From positions 1 through 42,740 of the forward strand of contig CAZNEI010000019.1 of assembly GCA_964572045.1 (NCBI GenBank): a stretch of DNA of 42,740 nt. The letters are read 5' to 3'. Below, in pieces: positions 8,922-17,529 of the stretch. The notes under the pieces were generated by a model. It ran no database searches. It had not been told where the DNA came from and saw nothing but the letters and a program-made list of their open reading frames with translations. The stretch is from CBDCKR01 sp964572045 (GTDB taxonomy: Bacteria > Gemmatimonadota > Gemmatimonadetes > Longimicrobiales > Gaopeijiaceae). A program made the position numbers and the translations under genes. How positions within the stretch are numbered: position 1 is the stretch's first letter; each line of letters opens with the position of its first letter.

Positions 8922-9006
8922 GTTGCCAAACGGAAGGGCGGGGTCCTCGGAAGCGTGGGGCTCCCTCGCGGACCGACCGCGTGCTCGCTAGTGTCTCACC
9001 GTTGTC

Positions 9007-10053
9007 ATGTTCGATCGGCATCGTCAACCGAGAATCGGACCTCAGCGAGTGTACGACATCCTCTCAAGGCTCCAAGAGTGGCCTCGAAGCTCATTCGTCA
9101 GAGAGCCCACACCCCTCTTGGCGGCGTCCAATCTAGCCCACGCGCTCGAACGGCGGGAGTCGGACGTGCTCGTGAAGATGGATGCCGAGACTTCCTTCGG
9201 GCTCGGGGGAAACAAGGCCAGAAAACTCGAGTTCGAGCTGGCCCCTCCACGCCTTGAGGGCGTGACCTGCGTCATCACTTGCGGCGGGCCACAGTCCAAT
9301 CACGCGCGTTTGACTGCAGCGGCCTGCGCTCGGTTGGACCTGAGATGTGTCCTCGTCGTGAACGGCGACCCCCCGGACCCGCCGATCGGGAATGCATACC
9401 TGCAGTCCCTCTTCGGCGCCGAAGTCCGTTCCGTCCCCTCGCACCAGGATCGTGATCCGGCCATGGCGGCGGCGGCGGCAGAGGTAGAGGCAAAGGGCGG
9501 CAAGGCGCTCATCATCCCGCTAGGTGCGTCGACCCCGCTGGGTGCCTTGGGCTACGTTCGCGGCGCCATCGAGATCGCCGACCAGTGGCAGGCTTTTCCG
9601 ACGTGCGGGAAGACCTGGGTATTCGCGTCCGCCTCCTCTTGTGGCACCTGCGCGGGTCTCGCCCTAGGCTTCGCCCTCCTCAAGCGTACGGACGTGCGGC
9701 TGGTCGGTGTGAGCCCGGACGTGGGGATCGAGAAGATCTTCGATCGTACGGGCGAGCTGTATCAAGGTGCCGCCGAGCTGCTTGGCACCTCTGCGTCGCT
9801 CCCGCGTGATCTTCTGGTTGCCACGACGGACTTCATCGGCCCGGGATACGGAGTCCCTACTGACGCATCGGAAGAAGCCGCCTCGGTTTTCGCCCGTACA
9901 GAAGGGATCGTTCTAGATCCCGTGTACACGGCAAAGACCGCCGCCGCTATGCTGGCATGGGCGCGGACCGGACAGGTACCGGCGGGAGATCGTCTCGTGC
10001 TTTGGCATACAGGAGGCTACCCTACCGCTTTCGTCCCTCCGGGGAGCATTTGA
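9007..10053 (+). CDS. PLP-dependent enzyme, D-cysteine desulfhydrase / ACC deaminase family
   Basis: The 348-residue protein is a fold-type II PLP enzyme. The probable Schiff-base lysine is K70 in GLGGNKARKLE, followed by the cofactor loop GGPQSNHARLTAAAC and the phosphate-binding-type motif SSCGTCAGLALGF. The N-terminal phrase REPTPLL is typical of this family. Known members deaminate 1-aminocyclopropane-1-carboxylate or split D-cysteine to pyruvate, sulfide and ammonia; sequence alone does not separate the two, and desulfhydrase is the commoner activity in non-plant-associated bacteria. The start lacks a ribosome binding site, and an in-frame GTG further on (VYDILSRL) is possible. It is divergent from the alcohol dehydrogenase. 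Confidence 0.85.
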   Translation: MFDRHRQPRIGPQRVYDILSRLQEWPRSSFVREPTPLLAASNLAHALERRESDVLVKMDAETSFGLGGNKARKLEFELAPPRLEGVTCVITCGGPQSNHARLTAAACARLDLRCVLVVNGDPPDPPIGNAYLQSLFGAEVRSVPSHQDRDPAMAAAAAEVEAKGGKALIIPLGASTPLGALGYVRGAIEIADQWQAFPTCGKTWVFASASSCGTCAGLALGFALLKRTDVRLVGVSPDVGIEKIFDRTGELYQGAAELLGTSASLPRDLLVATTDFIGPGYGVPTDASEEAASVFARTEGIVLDPVYTAKTAAAMLAWARTGQVPAGDRLVLWHTGGYPTAFVPPGSI

Positions 10054-10169
10054 CAGATTTCTTGGGGTTCACAACGCCTCGCCACCCCCTCGGAGAGTGG
10101 GAGCAACCAAGCCCAACGCCACCCCACCTCCCGCCGCTCCATCGAGCTCAATCGCTCGAATCGGAGCTC

Positions 10170-10580
10170 CTACGGCACCGGGCGATAGATGGCGATCCTA
10201 AGTGGCGGATCAATGTTGGAATAGAAGTAGAGCCGGTTCTCGCCCTCGACCACCGTGTGCCTCTGCCGGCTCGTGGTCTTGGGATAATTCCTGCCTTGCT
10301 CGCTCTCGACAAAGAGGGAGTGGCCCTCCTCAAGGCTCTCCTCGAGGGCCGAGAGCTGCACCTGCAGTTCATCGAGCATCGCAGACTCGACTTCGTCCTG
10401 GACGTCTCCTTCCGCCTGGGCGGTCAGGTCGTGCCCGGAGAGTCGCTCATATCTGTCAAAGAACTCGTTCGCTGGAATAGAGATGACGTGGTCCCGTCGA
10501 AACCCAATCTCGTTGAGTGCTCTCGAGTCGAAGTTCGTTTCGACGCTCTCAACGGTGCTGCCGTATCGACGAAGTATCAT
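10170..10580 (-). CDS. Hypothetical protein, 136 aa, behind DEAD-box helicase
   Basis: A soluble acidic protein with no signal peptide or membrane segment. A central Glu-rich helical stretch (about 55-90) is likely coiled, and the ends look beta-rich (ENRLYFYSNIDPPLRIAIYRPVP). I do not recognise the family. The ATG at 10580 has GAGGAC 9 bases upstream. It begins 60 bases after the helicase stop on the same strand, so the two are probably cotranscribed, which hints weakly at an RNA-related role. Confidence 0.6.
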   Translation of the reverse strand: MILRRYGSTVESVETNFDSRALNEIGFRRDHVISIPANEFFDRYERLSGHDLTAQAEGDVQDEVESAMLDELQVQLSALEESLEEGHSLFVESEQGRNYPKTTSRQRHTVVEGENRLYFYSNIDPPLRIAIYRPVP

Positions 10581-10640
10581 GCTCGCCGTCCTCTTCGGCT
10601 GCGTGCTCTGTGATCGGGAATCTCTCGTGGGGTCAAGGGA

Positions 10641-11948
10641 CTAGTGCTTGAGAAGCTCTGCCAGTTCTTCCTCCGTGAGTTCGTCCCCCAGTCGAGATCC
10701 CATCCCGGTCGAGGAGCGCGAGTGACGCCCCCGAGTCGACGACGTGCTCGCCCCCGCCTGGGGAGTTCCTGCATAGTCGAACTCGGGGAGATGAATGCGC
10801 TCGAGGTCCCTCCCGATGCGGTAGGTCAGGGATTTGAAGGCTCCCAGGTCGGCCGCCGTCAGAAATGTCACCGCCGTGCCCGCAGCCCCTGCCCGCGCGG
10901 TACGTCCGATACGATGAGTGTAGTCCTCCGGGTCCTCGGGCACATCGTAGTTAACCACATGAGAGATGCCCTCTACGTCCAAACCGCGCTGGGCGATGTC
11001 GGTGGCTACCAGGACCCTCACCTTTCCTTCGGCGAAGCGTTTCAAGGCCCTTGACCGGCGGGCAGTCGCCAGGTTGGAATGCAGCGCCTCCGCCCGGACA
11101 CCCTGCCGCTCCAGCCGCGCCCTAAGCACGTCGGCACCCGCCTTGGTCCTCGCAAATATGAGAACCTGCGCCCACTCCGGATCTTCCAGGAGCCGCAAGA
11201 GGAGGTCCGGCTTCATCTCGGGCTTCACAAAGTACACAACCTCGGTGATGCCGTCGGCTTTTGTTCCCGACGGGGTGACCTCGATCCAAAGAGCGTCCCG
11301 GGTGACCCGGGAGGCCAGGTCGTGGACGCCGTTGGGCATCGTGGCCGAGAACAGCATGGTCTGTCGAGCCCGTGGAGCCTGCCTAAGCACGCCCTCAATC
11401 TGTGGGCGAAAGCCCATGTCGAGCATCCGATCGGCCTCGTCAAGGATCAGCGTCCTCAACGTCTCGAAGTTGACCCAGCCTCGCCGCATTTGGTCGAGAA
11501 GACGCCCCGGCGTCGCGCTGATGACCTCAACACCCTCCTCCAGAGCCTCGCGCTGTGGGCCGTAGGCGACCCCACCGTAGATCGACGCTGACCGGATCCT
11601 AGTGCCCTTCGCTAGCGACGTCGTATCATCGCACACCTGTTGTGCAAGCTCGCGAGTCGGGCACAACACGAGTACTTGGAGTCCCCCTCCGACCTCGATC
11701 CCCTCAAGGCACGGAACCATGAAGGCACCCGTCTTTCCGGTGCCTGTCTGAGCGATCCCGACGACATCGCGTCCTTCGAGCGCGGCTGGGATGGCCTCCG
11801 CCTGGATGGGGGTCGGAACGTGCCATCCGAGAGTTGCGATGGTGGCTCGTAGCTCCGTCGAAACGCCGAGCTCCTCGAAAGTCACATGCGTCGATACGTT
11901 GTCTGGCCTCTGATCTTTCACGAGACTGTTGTCCGGGAGAACCGGCAA
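10641..11948 (-). CDS. DEAD-box ATP-dependent RNA helicase (RhlE/CsdA-like)
   Basis: All helicase motifs are present: Q motif (PTPIQ), Walker A AQTGTGKT, PTRELA, TPGR, DEAD in LILDEADRMLDMGF, SAT in LFSATMP, then the second lobe with ARTKAG, VATDIAQRGLDV and HRIGRTARAG. The roughly 60-residue tail is Ser/Arg/Gly-rich and ends in a Glu-rich helix. Such proteins unwind short RNA duplexes in ribosome assembly or RNA decay. The first start is a TTG at 11948 with GCGGAG upstream; a GTG at 11882 (VTFEELGV) is nearly as good and fits the domain start better. It contrasts with the degenerate relative at 15080-16648, which has lost these motifs. Confidence 0.93.
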   Translation of the reverse strand: MPVLPDNSLVKDQRPDNVSTHVTFEELGVSTELRATIATLGWHVPTPIQAEAIPAALEGRDVVGIAQTGTGKTGAFMVPCLEGIEVGGGLQVLVLCPTRELAQQVCDDTTSLAKGTRIRSASIYGGVAYGPQREALEEGVEVISATPGRLLDQMRRGWVNFETLRTLILDEADRMLDMGFRPQIEGVLRQAPRARQTMLFSATMPNGVHDLASRVTRDALWIEVTPSGTKADGITEVVYFVKPEMKPDLLLRLLEDPEWAQVLIFARTKAGADVLRARLERQGVRAEALHSNLATARRSRALKRFAEGKVRVLVATDIAQRGLDVEGISHVVNYDVPEDPEDYTHRIGRTARAGAAGTAVTFLTAADLGAFKSLTYRIGRDLERIHLPEFDYAGTPQAGASTSSTRGRHSRSSTGMGSRLGDELTEEELAELLKH

Positions 11949-12052
11949 GACTCCGCGTCCCGGCTCGAATGTGTGTGCGGCTCGCTCACGGTCAGGCGAT
12001 ACCTTTCTGGCAAGAGGCTTGAGGCCATAAGGACCATCGGACCCTAGGAGCT

Positions 12053-12547
12053 ATGGCGACTAAGTGTGAGATCTCCGTCCTCTTCGTATGCCTTGGCAAC
12101 ATCTGCCGGTCACCGCTGGCCGGGGGCGTCTTGGCACACCGGCTGCGGGAAGCGGGCCTGTCCCACCGCGTTTGCGTCGACTCCGCAGGCACCGGAGCCT
12201 GGCACGTAGGTCAGCGCCCCGACGCGAGAGCCGCGACGGTGGCTAGGCAGAACGGAATCGAGCTCTTCGGTCACGCACGCAGAGTGCGGGCGGAGGACCT
12301 CCTCGGGTTTGAGCTCATCCTGGCGATGGATCGCAGCAACCTGAAGGATCTGACCGACCTCGCATCCGGCAGCGGGTCCCGCGCCGTCATCAAGCTCTTC
12401 AGGGAATTCGATCCGGAACCGAACCGGGATCCCGACGTCCCGGATCCTTACTACGGCGGCCCGGCGGGGTTCGAGCACGTGTTCGAGATCGTCGACCGCA
12501 CCTGTAGGGCTCTCGTAGACCACCTCCGCCGAGATCTGGGCGCGTGA
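12053..12547 (+). CDS. Low-molecular-weight protein-tyrosine phosphatase family
   Basis: The 164-residue protein carries the signature CLGNICRS (nucleophile C13, then R19, S20) and the general-acid loop DPYY (D131). These enzymes dephosphorylate phosphotyrosine, often on exopolysaccharide tyrosine kinases, or phosphoarginine. No capsule or kinase gene is nearby, so the partner is unknown. The ATG at 12053 has TAGGAG just upstream. The gene is divergent from the helicase and convergent with the aminotransferase. Confidence 0.92.
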   Translation: MATKCEISVLFVCLGNICRSPLAGGVLAHRLREAGLSHRVCVDSAGTGAWHVGQRPDARAATVARQNGIELFGHARRVRAEDLLGFELILAMDRSNLKDLTDLASGSGSRAVIKLFREFDPEPNRDPDVPDPYYGGPAGFEHVFEIVDRTCRALVDHLRRDLGA

Positions 12548-12773
12548 AAGCGGAGCCCTCCCTCGGAGCCTCCACGACGGGAGATCCACGGGAAGGAAGC
12601 GAAGCGATGCGCATGCACCTGGTGTAGCCAGTGACGGAGGAGGGGCCGTCGACAGCACCAACTCGGAGTTGGCCACACCGTTCCGCGACCTCAAGGCGAC
12701 GATGCGGGACCGAGTTGAGCCCGCCGATCGTTTTCTCTTCTGGTCGCCTCCGGGGGAACGGCCACTCTCGGGG

Positions 12774-13982
12774 TCAACCGGCTTGGCTCTTTGTGTCCTC
12801 GATCGCTTCTGCAACCCTCTCGATTGCCGTCTCGAGCAGCTTGTCCGATGTGGCAAAACTGAGGCGTACGTAGCGATCATCGCCAAACGCCACGCCCGGA
12901 ACCATCGCCACGCCGGTTTCCTCGAGGAGCCACGCGCAGAGATCGGACGAGCCGGACAGCCCCTCCCGAAAGAGGGAATCCACACGCACAAAGAAGTAGA
13001 ACGCACCGCCGGGCTCAACAAACGGAAGGCCAGGCAGGAGCTCCCCCAGCAGGCGGGTGACCAGGTCTCGCCGGCGTCGAAACGCGACAGCCATCTCCTG
13101 GATCGTCTCGCGCGCCCGAACTGGACCGCTGAAGGCACACAGGGCCGCCATCTGCGAGGGCGTGGCCGCATTTGAAGTTGTATGGCTCTGCAGCGCACCC
13201 AGCTTGCGGGCTGTCTCCACGTCCGAGTAGGAGAAGCCGATGCGCCACCCGGTCATCGCGAAGCTCTTCGAGGCCCCATCGATGAGCACATAGCGTCCCG
13301 TCGCCGACTCGGGAAGCTCCAAGATGCTGGGCGCGGTGCTTCGGTCGTCCCCGAAGTAGATCTCCCGGTAGATCTCATCCGTCAGGATCGTGACGTCTCG
13401 ATCCCTGGCCCACGCCGTGATGGCTTGGAGCTCGCTGCGGGAATACACCGCCCCGGTAGGATTACACGGGGAGCAGAGCACCAACCCCTTTGTTCGCTCA
13501 TTATGCGCCGCGTCGAGGTCAGCTGGCGTAAGGAGGAAGTTTCGGTCGGAACTGCCCGCCACCGCCACCGCGGCCGCGCGACTGAGTGAGACGATCTCCG
13601 GATAGCTCGTCCAATACGGTGCCGCAACGAGTACCTCGTCGCCCGGTCCGAAGAGGGCAAAGACCGTGTTGAACAGCGATTGTTTCGCTCCCGCACCCAC
13701 GACCACACCCTCCCAGTCAATGGGACGGCCCGCGACTGATTCCAGGTACCCGGCGATGGCTTGCCGGAGTTCCGGGACCCCCGGGGCCGGAGTGTACCGC
13801 GTTTTGCCCGCGTAGATGCCTTCGACCGCGGCATCCGAGATCCACCTCGGCGTGTCGAAGTCGGGCTCGCCCGCGCTCAGGTCGATGATATCACGGCCCT
13901 CAGCGCGCAGCCGTTTAGCCAACGAGCTGACGGCGATGGTGGCCGAGGGTTGGAGTCGGGATATATTGGAGCTGTAATTCAT
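12774..13982 (-). CDS. Class I/II aminotransferase (aspartate aminotransferase family)
   Basis: The 402-residue protein is a fold-type I PLP enzyme. The Schiff-base lysine is K239 in DGASKSFAMTGWRIG; N174 (SPCNPTGA), D202 and Y205 (TDEIYREIYF) bind the cofactor, and PYWTSYPE matches the subgroup-Ib aspartate/prephenate aminotransferases. The N-terminal SAGEPDFDTP motif is also typical. The probable reaction is transamination between aspartate or a related amino acid and 2-oxoglutarate. It lies alone on the minus strand, convergent with the phosphatase gene and divergent from the DsbA-like gene. The 226-base gap downstream (12548-12773) holds nothing I recognise. Confidence 0.9.
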   Translation of the reverse strand: MNYSSNISRLQPSATIAVSSLAKRLRAEGRDIIDLSAGEPDFDTPRWISDAAVEGIYAGKTRYTPAPGVPELRQAIAGYLESVAGRPIDWEGVVVGAGAKQSLFNTVFALFGPGDEVLVAAPYWTSYPEIVSLSRAAAVAVAGSSDRNFLLTPADLDAAHNERTKGLVLCSPCNPTGAVYSRSELQAITAWARDRDVTILTDEIYREIYFGDDRSTAPSILELPESATGRYVLIDGASKSFAMTGWRIGFSYSDVETARKLGALQSHTTSNAATPSQMAALCAFSGPVRARETIQEMAVAFRRRRDLVTRLLGELLPGLPFVEPGGAFYFFVRVDSLFREGLSGSSDLCAWLLEETGVAMVPGVAFGDDRYVRLSFATSDKLLETAIERVAEAIEDTKSQAG

Positions 13983-14121
13983 CCAGGAAATATCAAGGCA
14001 TGCTCATTCTCGATCAAGTGCGTGCAAGACTCTGCGCGGGTGGCCTCCAGATTCTTCGGCCACCGCCGCGAGGCTGATCCCACTCGCTCTGGCCGGCAGG
14101 TCCGGAGGACATAGGGAGCCA

Positions 14122-14697
14122 GTGCGGATCTTCTACTACTTCGACTATGTGGATCCGGGTTCTTACGTCACCGAGATTCAGATGACGAGACTTCTGCCTT
14201 CCGAGGTAGACGTGATGCGTCATCCCTTCGAGCTTTGCCCTCCTCCCGAAGGCTATATGGATCCGAGGAGCGTCGAGTGGGAGGCCTACCAGCGCTCCGT
14301 GAGCGAGATCGCGGGCGAGGTGGAGGTAGAGCTGGCACGGCCGGACTTTCTGCCTTGGACTCGCAAGGCGCACGAGCTCAGGCTCCACGCGGCCGAGAGA
14401 GGCTTGGAAGGACCACTGCACGACGCGCTGTTTCGAGCCCGATTCAAGGATCACGCCGACATCGGGCGCGTGGACGTACTCGTGGATTTGGCGGTAGGGC
14501 TAGGTCTGGATTTCGCCGAGACCAAAGCAGTGCTTGACGTCGATCGCCATGCCGCTCGAGTGGTTTCGCTGAGGCGGGAGGCGGAGAAGAGGGGCGTCCG
14601 GCGGACACCCACGCTTCGCGTCGGCTCAAAGAGCCTTGAGGGACCGCTGCGGATCGACGACCTTCGGGGGTTCTTGGAGTCGGCGCGTGTTACCTGA
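14122..14697 (+). CDS. DsbA-fold (FrnE/HCCA-isomerase-like) protein without catalytic cysteines
   Basis: The 191-residue protein has the thioredoxin/DsbA layout: an N-terminal strand YYFDYVDPGSY, a helical insertion (about 45-150) and the cis-Pro segment RTPTLRVG. Where thiol oxidoreductases have CPWC, the sequence is DPGS (residues 11-14), so redox catalysis by that site is not possible. 2-Hydroxychromene-2-carboxylate isomerases also have a Ser-containing sequence there and use glutathione, which is an alternative reading. There is no signal peptide, so it is cytoplasmic. The GTG start at 14122 is preceded by GGGAG. It precedes the 14781 and 15080 genes on the same strand. Confidence 0.75.
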   Translation: MRIFYYFDYVDPGSYVTEIQMTRLLPSEVDVMRHPFELCPPPEGYMDPRSVEWEAYQRSVSEIAGEVEVELARPDFLPWTRKAHELRLHAAERGLEGPLHDALFRARFKDHADIGRVDVLVDLAVGLGLDFAETKAVLDVDRHAARVVSLRREAEKRGVRRTPTLRVGSKSLEGPLRIDDLRGFLESARVT

Positions 14698-14780
14698 GGA
14701 CCCCCGTGGGACGGAGCGGGGGGCGACGGTCCGCGACACCTGGCGAACCACTGCAGCAGCCGAGAAGCAGGACACACCCC

Positions 14781-15083
14781 ATGGCAGGCTACCAGCGCAA
14801 GACGGCCCTATCCCCATCCGAAGTGCTCTCACGAGCCGAGGAACTTCTCCCGGCTTTGATCGGCCTCACCAAGTCGAAGAGCTCGACCCATAGCGCCACC
14901 TATACGGGCAGCGAGGGCACCGTGATGCTCGCGGTTCACCGTCACGGTGCGTACACCGACGTGGTCGCCGCGAGCGACCGCCTGCGTACATCCCGCATGG
15001 ACTATGAGATCCAGAAGTTCCTCACCGAGCTTCCCTACGAGCCGGGGGACGCGGGCGGTCGAGGCTCGGGCGATCCCTCGTGA
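14781..15083 (+). CDS. Hypothetical protein, 100 aa, translationally coupled to the pseudo-helicase
   Basis: A soluble protein with an N-terminal helix (SPSEVLSRAEELLPALIGL), a beta-rich middle (TYTGSEGTVMLAVHRHGAYTDVVA) and a disordered Gly/Asp tail. I do not recognise the family. The ATG at 14781 is chosen because the frame upstream is low in coding character; GCAGGA lies before it. Its stop overlaps the GTG of the next gene (GTGA at 15080-15083), indicating coupled translation with the degenerate DEAD-box protein. It may act with it, but that is inferred from position only. Confidence 0.65.
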   Translation: MAGYQRKTALSPSEVLSRAEELLPALIGLTKSKSSTHSATYTGSEGTVMLAVHRHGAYTDVVAASDRLRTSRMDYEIQKFLTELPYEPGDAGGRGSGDPS

Positions 15084-16648
15084 CTTACTCCTTCGAGGAC
15101 CTAGGAACTTCGCCTGAGCTTGTCGAGGCTCTAGCAGCTGAAGGACTGGAGGAGCCCGGCGAGTTCCAGCGGGCAGCCATGCCGGTCCTGCGACGCGGCA
15201 ACAATCTCCTCGGCGCGGTGGGGCCGGGATCCGGAACGTTGGTCTCCTACGGCGTCTCTCTCCTTGAGCGCACCGGAGTCCGCACAGGCCGCCCCGGAGC
15301 CGTTATCCTCACGGCAACACCCGAGGCCGCGACAGCCCTCGCGGAGTCTCTTGGGAGGATCGCCACATCCACCGGCCATGCGGTCGCCTCCTTGGGCGGC
15401 ACGTGGGCCTGCCCCGAGCGCGCGGACCTACTCTTCGGAACCCCCCGGCACATCCGGGAGGCGGTGGACGCCTCCCGTCTCACCTTGGAGGCCGTACGGT
15501 GCGTGGTCGTGGACGGAGCCAGCGCAATCGAGGCGGCCTCGGGGCTGGATTCGGTGCGCGCGTTGTTCGAGTATCTCGGGCCCGGGACTCAGCGTGCTGT
15601 CTTGAGCCTGCCGATCACAGAAGCGGTTGCAGCTCTCGTCTCGAGACACGTGCCGAAGGCGGTCCAAGTCCCCCCGCGTACTGCGGCGGGACGATCAGCG
15701 GGGCCACGACGAGGTGTGATTCGGTTTCGAGTCACCGCTGGGGACAAGGTGGAGACTCTAATGGCCCTCGTGGCCGAGCTCTTGTCCGATGGCGCTCCAC
15801 ACGTGTTGATGTTCTGCCGCTCGGAAGACCGCGCTGCTGATGTCGCAGACTTCCTCGCACTCCATGGCTATATGGTGGGCGCGCCGGGCGACGAGGCGTA
15901 TCCGCTTTGGATCTCGGCGGGCTCCGGTTCGCCCGATCAAGTGCCCACCGTCAGCCTCGACTGCCCCATCGACGTCGACACGTTGAATCGACGACACGGA
16001 TCCGGCGGTCCGGCCACTGTCGTCCTTCACGCGCGCGAAGTCCCGCACTTCCGGGACACAGCCCGTCGAGCGGGGTACCCCGTCCAGCCCCTTCCACTTC
16101 CTCCCTCCAGGGTTGAAGACCGGATCGACCGGTTGCGTCAACGACTTGCCAAGGTAGTGAAGCGAGACGACTTGGCTCCCCACTTCTTGGTCTTAGAGCC
16201 ACTCCTAGAGCGTTTCAGCCCGCAGGAGCTCGCGGCAGCCGCCCTCTCCTTGGTGTCCCGCCCACCTTTCCCCGACACTGCGACGACCCACCCGGCCTCG
16301 CAGGCTCGGGCCGAGAAGGCCACCGGGAGCAGCGGCTGGACCCGGCTCTTTGTGAGTATCGGAGAGAGGGATGGCACGAAACCGGGCAACCTCCTCGCCA
16401 TACTGGCCGACCAGTCCGGAGTCGACGGCTCGCTGTTCGGCAGAATCGACATCCGCGACACCTACTCTCTCGTCGAGGTGCGGCCGTCCGAAGCCGTGAA
16501 GGTGATCAAGGCAGTAAACGGCGTGACAATTCGGGGCCGCAGCACGCGTGTCGACTATGATCGAGGGAGGCGGGGCGGGAGGCCCGGGGGTCGCAGAGGT
16601 ATACGCAATCGCGCCCGCGGATCCAGAGATCCGCGAGGCCGAAGATAG
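15080..16648 (+). CDS. Degenerate DEAD-box protein with C-terminal DbpA-type RNA-binding domain
   Basis: The 522-residue protein is laid out like a DEAD-box helicase (SFEDLGTSPELVEALAAEG start, Q30 of a Q motif), but the ATPase motifs are gone. Walker A reads AVGPGSGT (46-53) with Gly where Lys is needed; DEAD reads DGAS (145-148); SAT reads SLP (176-178); the HRxGR arginine-finger motif is absent around residues 303-310. The second lobe is still recognisable (VLMFCRSEDRAADVADFLALHG). Residues about 420-495 form a DbpA-type RNA-binding fold (TRLFVSIGERDG, GRIDIRDTYSLVEV), followed by an Arg/Gly-rich tail (496-522). The frame is intact and coding-like, so it is a pseudoenzyme rather than a pseudogene. 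Likely role: RNA or ribosome binding without unwinding. Confidence 0.8.
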   Translation: MTYSFEDLGTSPELVEALAAEGLEEPGEFQRAAMPVLRRGNNLLGAVGPGSGTLVSYGVSLLERTGVRTGRPGAVILTATPEAATALAESLGRIATSTGHAVASLGGTWACPERADLLFGTPRHIREAVDASRLTLEAVRCVVVDGASAIEAASGLDSVRALFEYLGPGTQRAVLSLPITEAVAALVSRHVPKAVQVPPRTAAGRSAGPRRGVIRFRVTAGDKVETLMALVAELLSDGAPHVLMFCRSEDRAADVADFLALHGYMVGAPGDEAYPLWISAGSGSPDQVPTVSLDCPIDVDTLNRRHGSGGPATVVLHAREVPHFRDTARRAGYPVQPLPLPPSRVEDRIDRLRQRLAKVVKRDDLAPHFLVLEPLLERFSPQELAAAALSLVSRPPFPDTATTHPASQARAEKATGSSGWTRLFVSIGERDGTKPGNLLAILADQSGVDGSLFGRIDIRDTYSLVEVRPSEAVKVIKAVNGVTIRGRSTRVDYDRGRRGGRPGGRRGIRNRARGSRDPRGRR

Positions 16649-16664
16649 GGCGGTGCCCCGACTA

Positions 16665-16695
16665 AGAGGGCACGGAATCGCGTTCCGTGCCCTCT
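16665..16695. terminator. Strong bidirectional hairpin between convergent genes
   Basis: A perfect 13-bp stem, AGAGGGCACGGAA (16665-16677) and TTCCGTGCCCTCT (16683-16695), with a 5-base loop TCGCG. It lies between the stop of the pseudo-helicase (16648, plus) and that of the HU gene (16720, minus). No clear T tract follows on either strand, but position and stem strength fit a shared terminator. Confidence 0.7.
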
Positions 16696-16719
16696 GCTGC
16701 TACCGGGCCTAGGCCGTGC

Positions 16720-17001
16720 TTACTGGATCGCGTCCTTGAGCCCCTTCCCGGCCCGGAAACCAGGGGTCTTGGAAGCCGGAATCGAGATCGTCTCGCCCGT
16801 ACGAGGGTTTCTGCCCGTGCGGGCCTTGCGATGCTTCGCTTCGAACGTACCGAAACCAGTGATCTGTACGCGGTCGTCCTTTCCCAGGGCGCCAGCGATG
16901 ATGCCGTTGCCGCCAAAGAGTGCGTCGATGGCCCGAGAGGCGTCTGCCTTGGTCACTCCAGCACGGTCGGCAAGGGCGTTTACCAGATCGGACTTGTTCA
17001 T
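16720..17001 (-). CDS. hup: HU/IHF-family DNA-binding protein
   Basis: The 93-residue protein shows the whole HU fold: the N-terminal helices MNKSDLVNALADRAGVTKADA, the GFGTFE strand turn and the DNA-binding arm with GRNPRTGE (the Pro that intercalates into DNA). It bends and compacts chromosomal DNA as a dimer. The loop GGNGIIAGAL is slightly longer than in the E. coli proteins. The ATG at 17001 follows a strong Shine-Dalgarno region (GGAGAAGGCGGA). A candidate promoter lies about 150 bases upstream, and the gene ends against a strong hairpin. Confidence 0.95.
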   Translation of the reverse strand: MNKSDLVNALADRAGVTKADASRAIDALFGGNGIIAGALGKDDRVQITGFGTFEAKHRKARTGRNPRTGETISIPASKTPGFRAGKGLKDAIQ

Positions 17002-17153
17002 TCCGCCTTCTCCTCAGATTGCGTGTTGAAGAACGTCGCAGCCTTGGCTGGCCTTCCTCAAGCCCCAAACGGGATTCCCGCGTCTCAGGCCTTTACGCGA
17101 GAGCTTGGGGACCGACGGGCCGCGGCTGATTCCGGCGAGTTTCGGTCCGGCCT

Positions 17154-17183
17154 ACGGTAAAGCTGCTCCCATTGCATCGTCAA
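17154..17183 (-). promoter_or_regulatory. Candidate promoter for hup
   Basis: Minus-strand TTGACG (17178-17183) and TACCGT (17154-17159) are 18 bases apart, about 150 bases before the hup start. The -10 box is weak, and the call rests mainly on the -35 box and position. Confidence 0.35.
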
Positions 17184-17240
17184 GTGAAAGAACGGCTCAA
17201 ACCCCGCGTCAGATCTCGACCCCCGGCTGCGCGAGAGCCC

Positions 17241-17294
17241 GTCCGATGCCTGCCCGCCCTCTTCCGGAAGACCGACCCCCTCGTGGCATCGGAC
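17241..17294. repeat. Perfect 10-bp inverted repeat enclosing a 12-base palindrome
   Basis: Arms GTCCGATGCC (17241-17250) and GGCATCGGAC (17285-17294) are perfectly complementary. Between them the palindrome TCTTCCGGAAGA occupies 17260-17271. The element could form a branched hairpin in RNA from either strand. Confidence 0.6.
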
Positions 17295-17529
17295 AGCGCA
17301 CGGCATCGGGCGACCCCCATGGGCAAGAGCTCTGACATCGTCGATAGCCATTGACACGGCAGAGGATGAGGTCGCGCGGGTCCGCCGCGGGCGGGAAGCA
17401 TCTCTGCGGACCGACGCCTGGCATGTCTGACCCGTCACTCTGCCGCAGGAGGGGGAATGAGCCCTCAGCGTAAGGTGACGAATACCTGATTCAGGGGAGG
17501 GGAGGTGAGCCCCGGGTGGCCGGTACTGC

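Noticed and set aside
17260..17271. TCCGGAAG sequence as a possible SRP RNA tip
   Set aside because: The conserved GGAAGCAGCC continuation and partner strand are missing on both strands.
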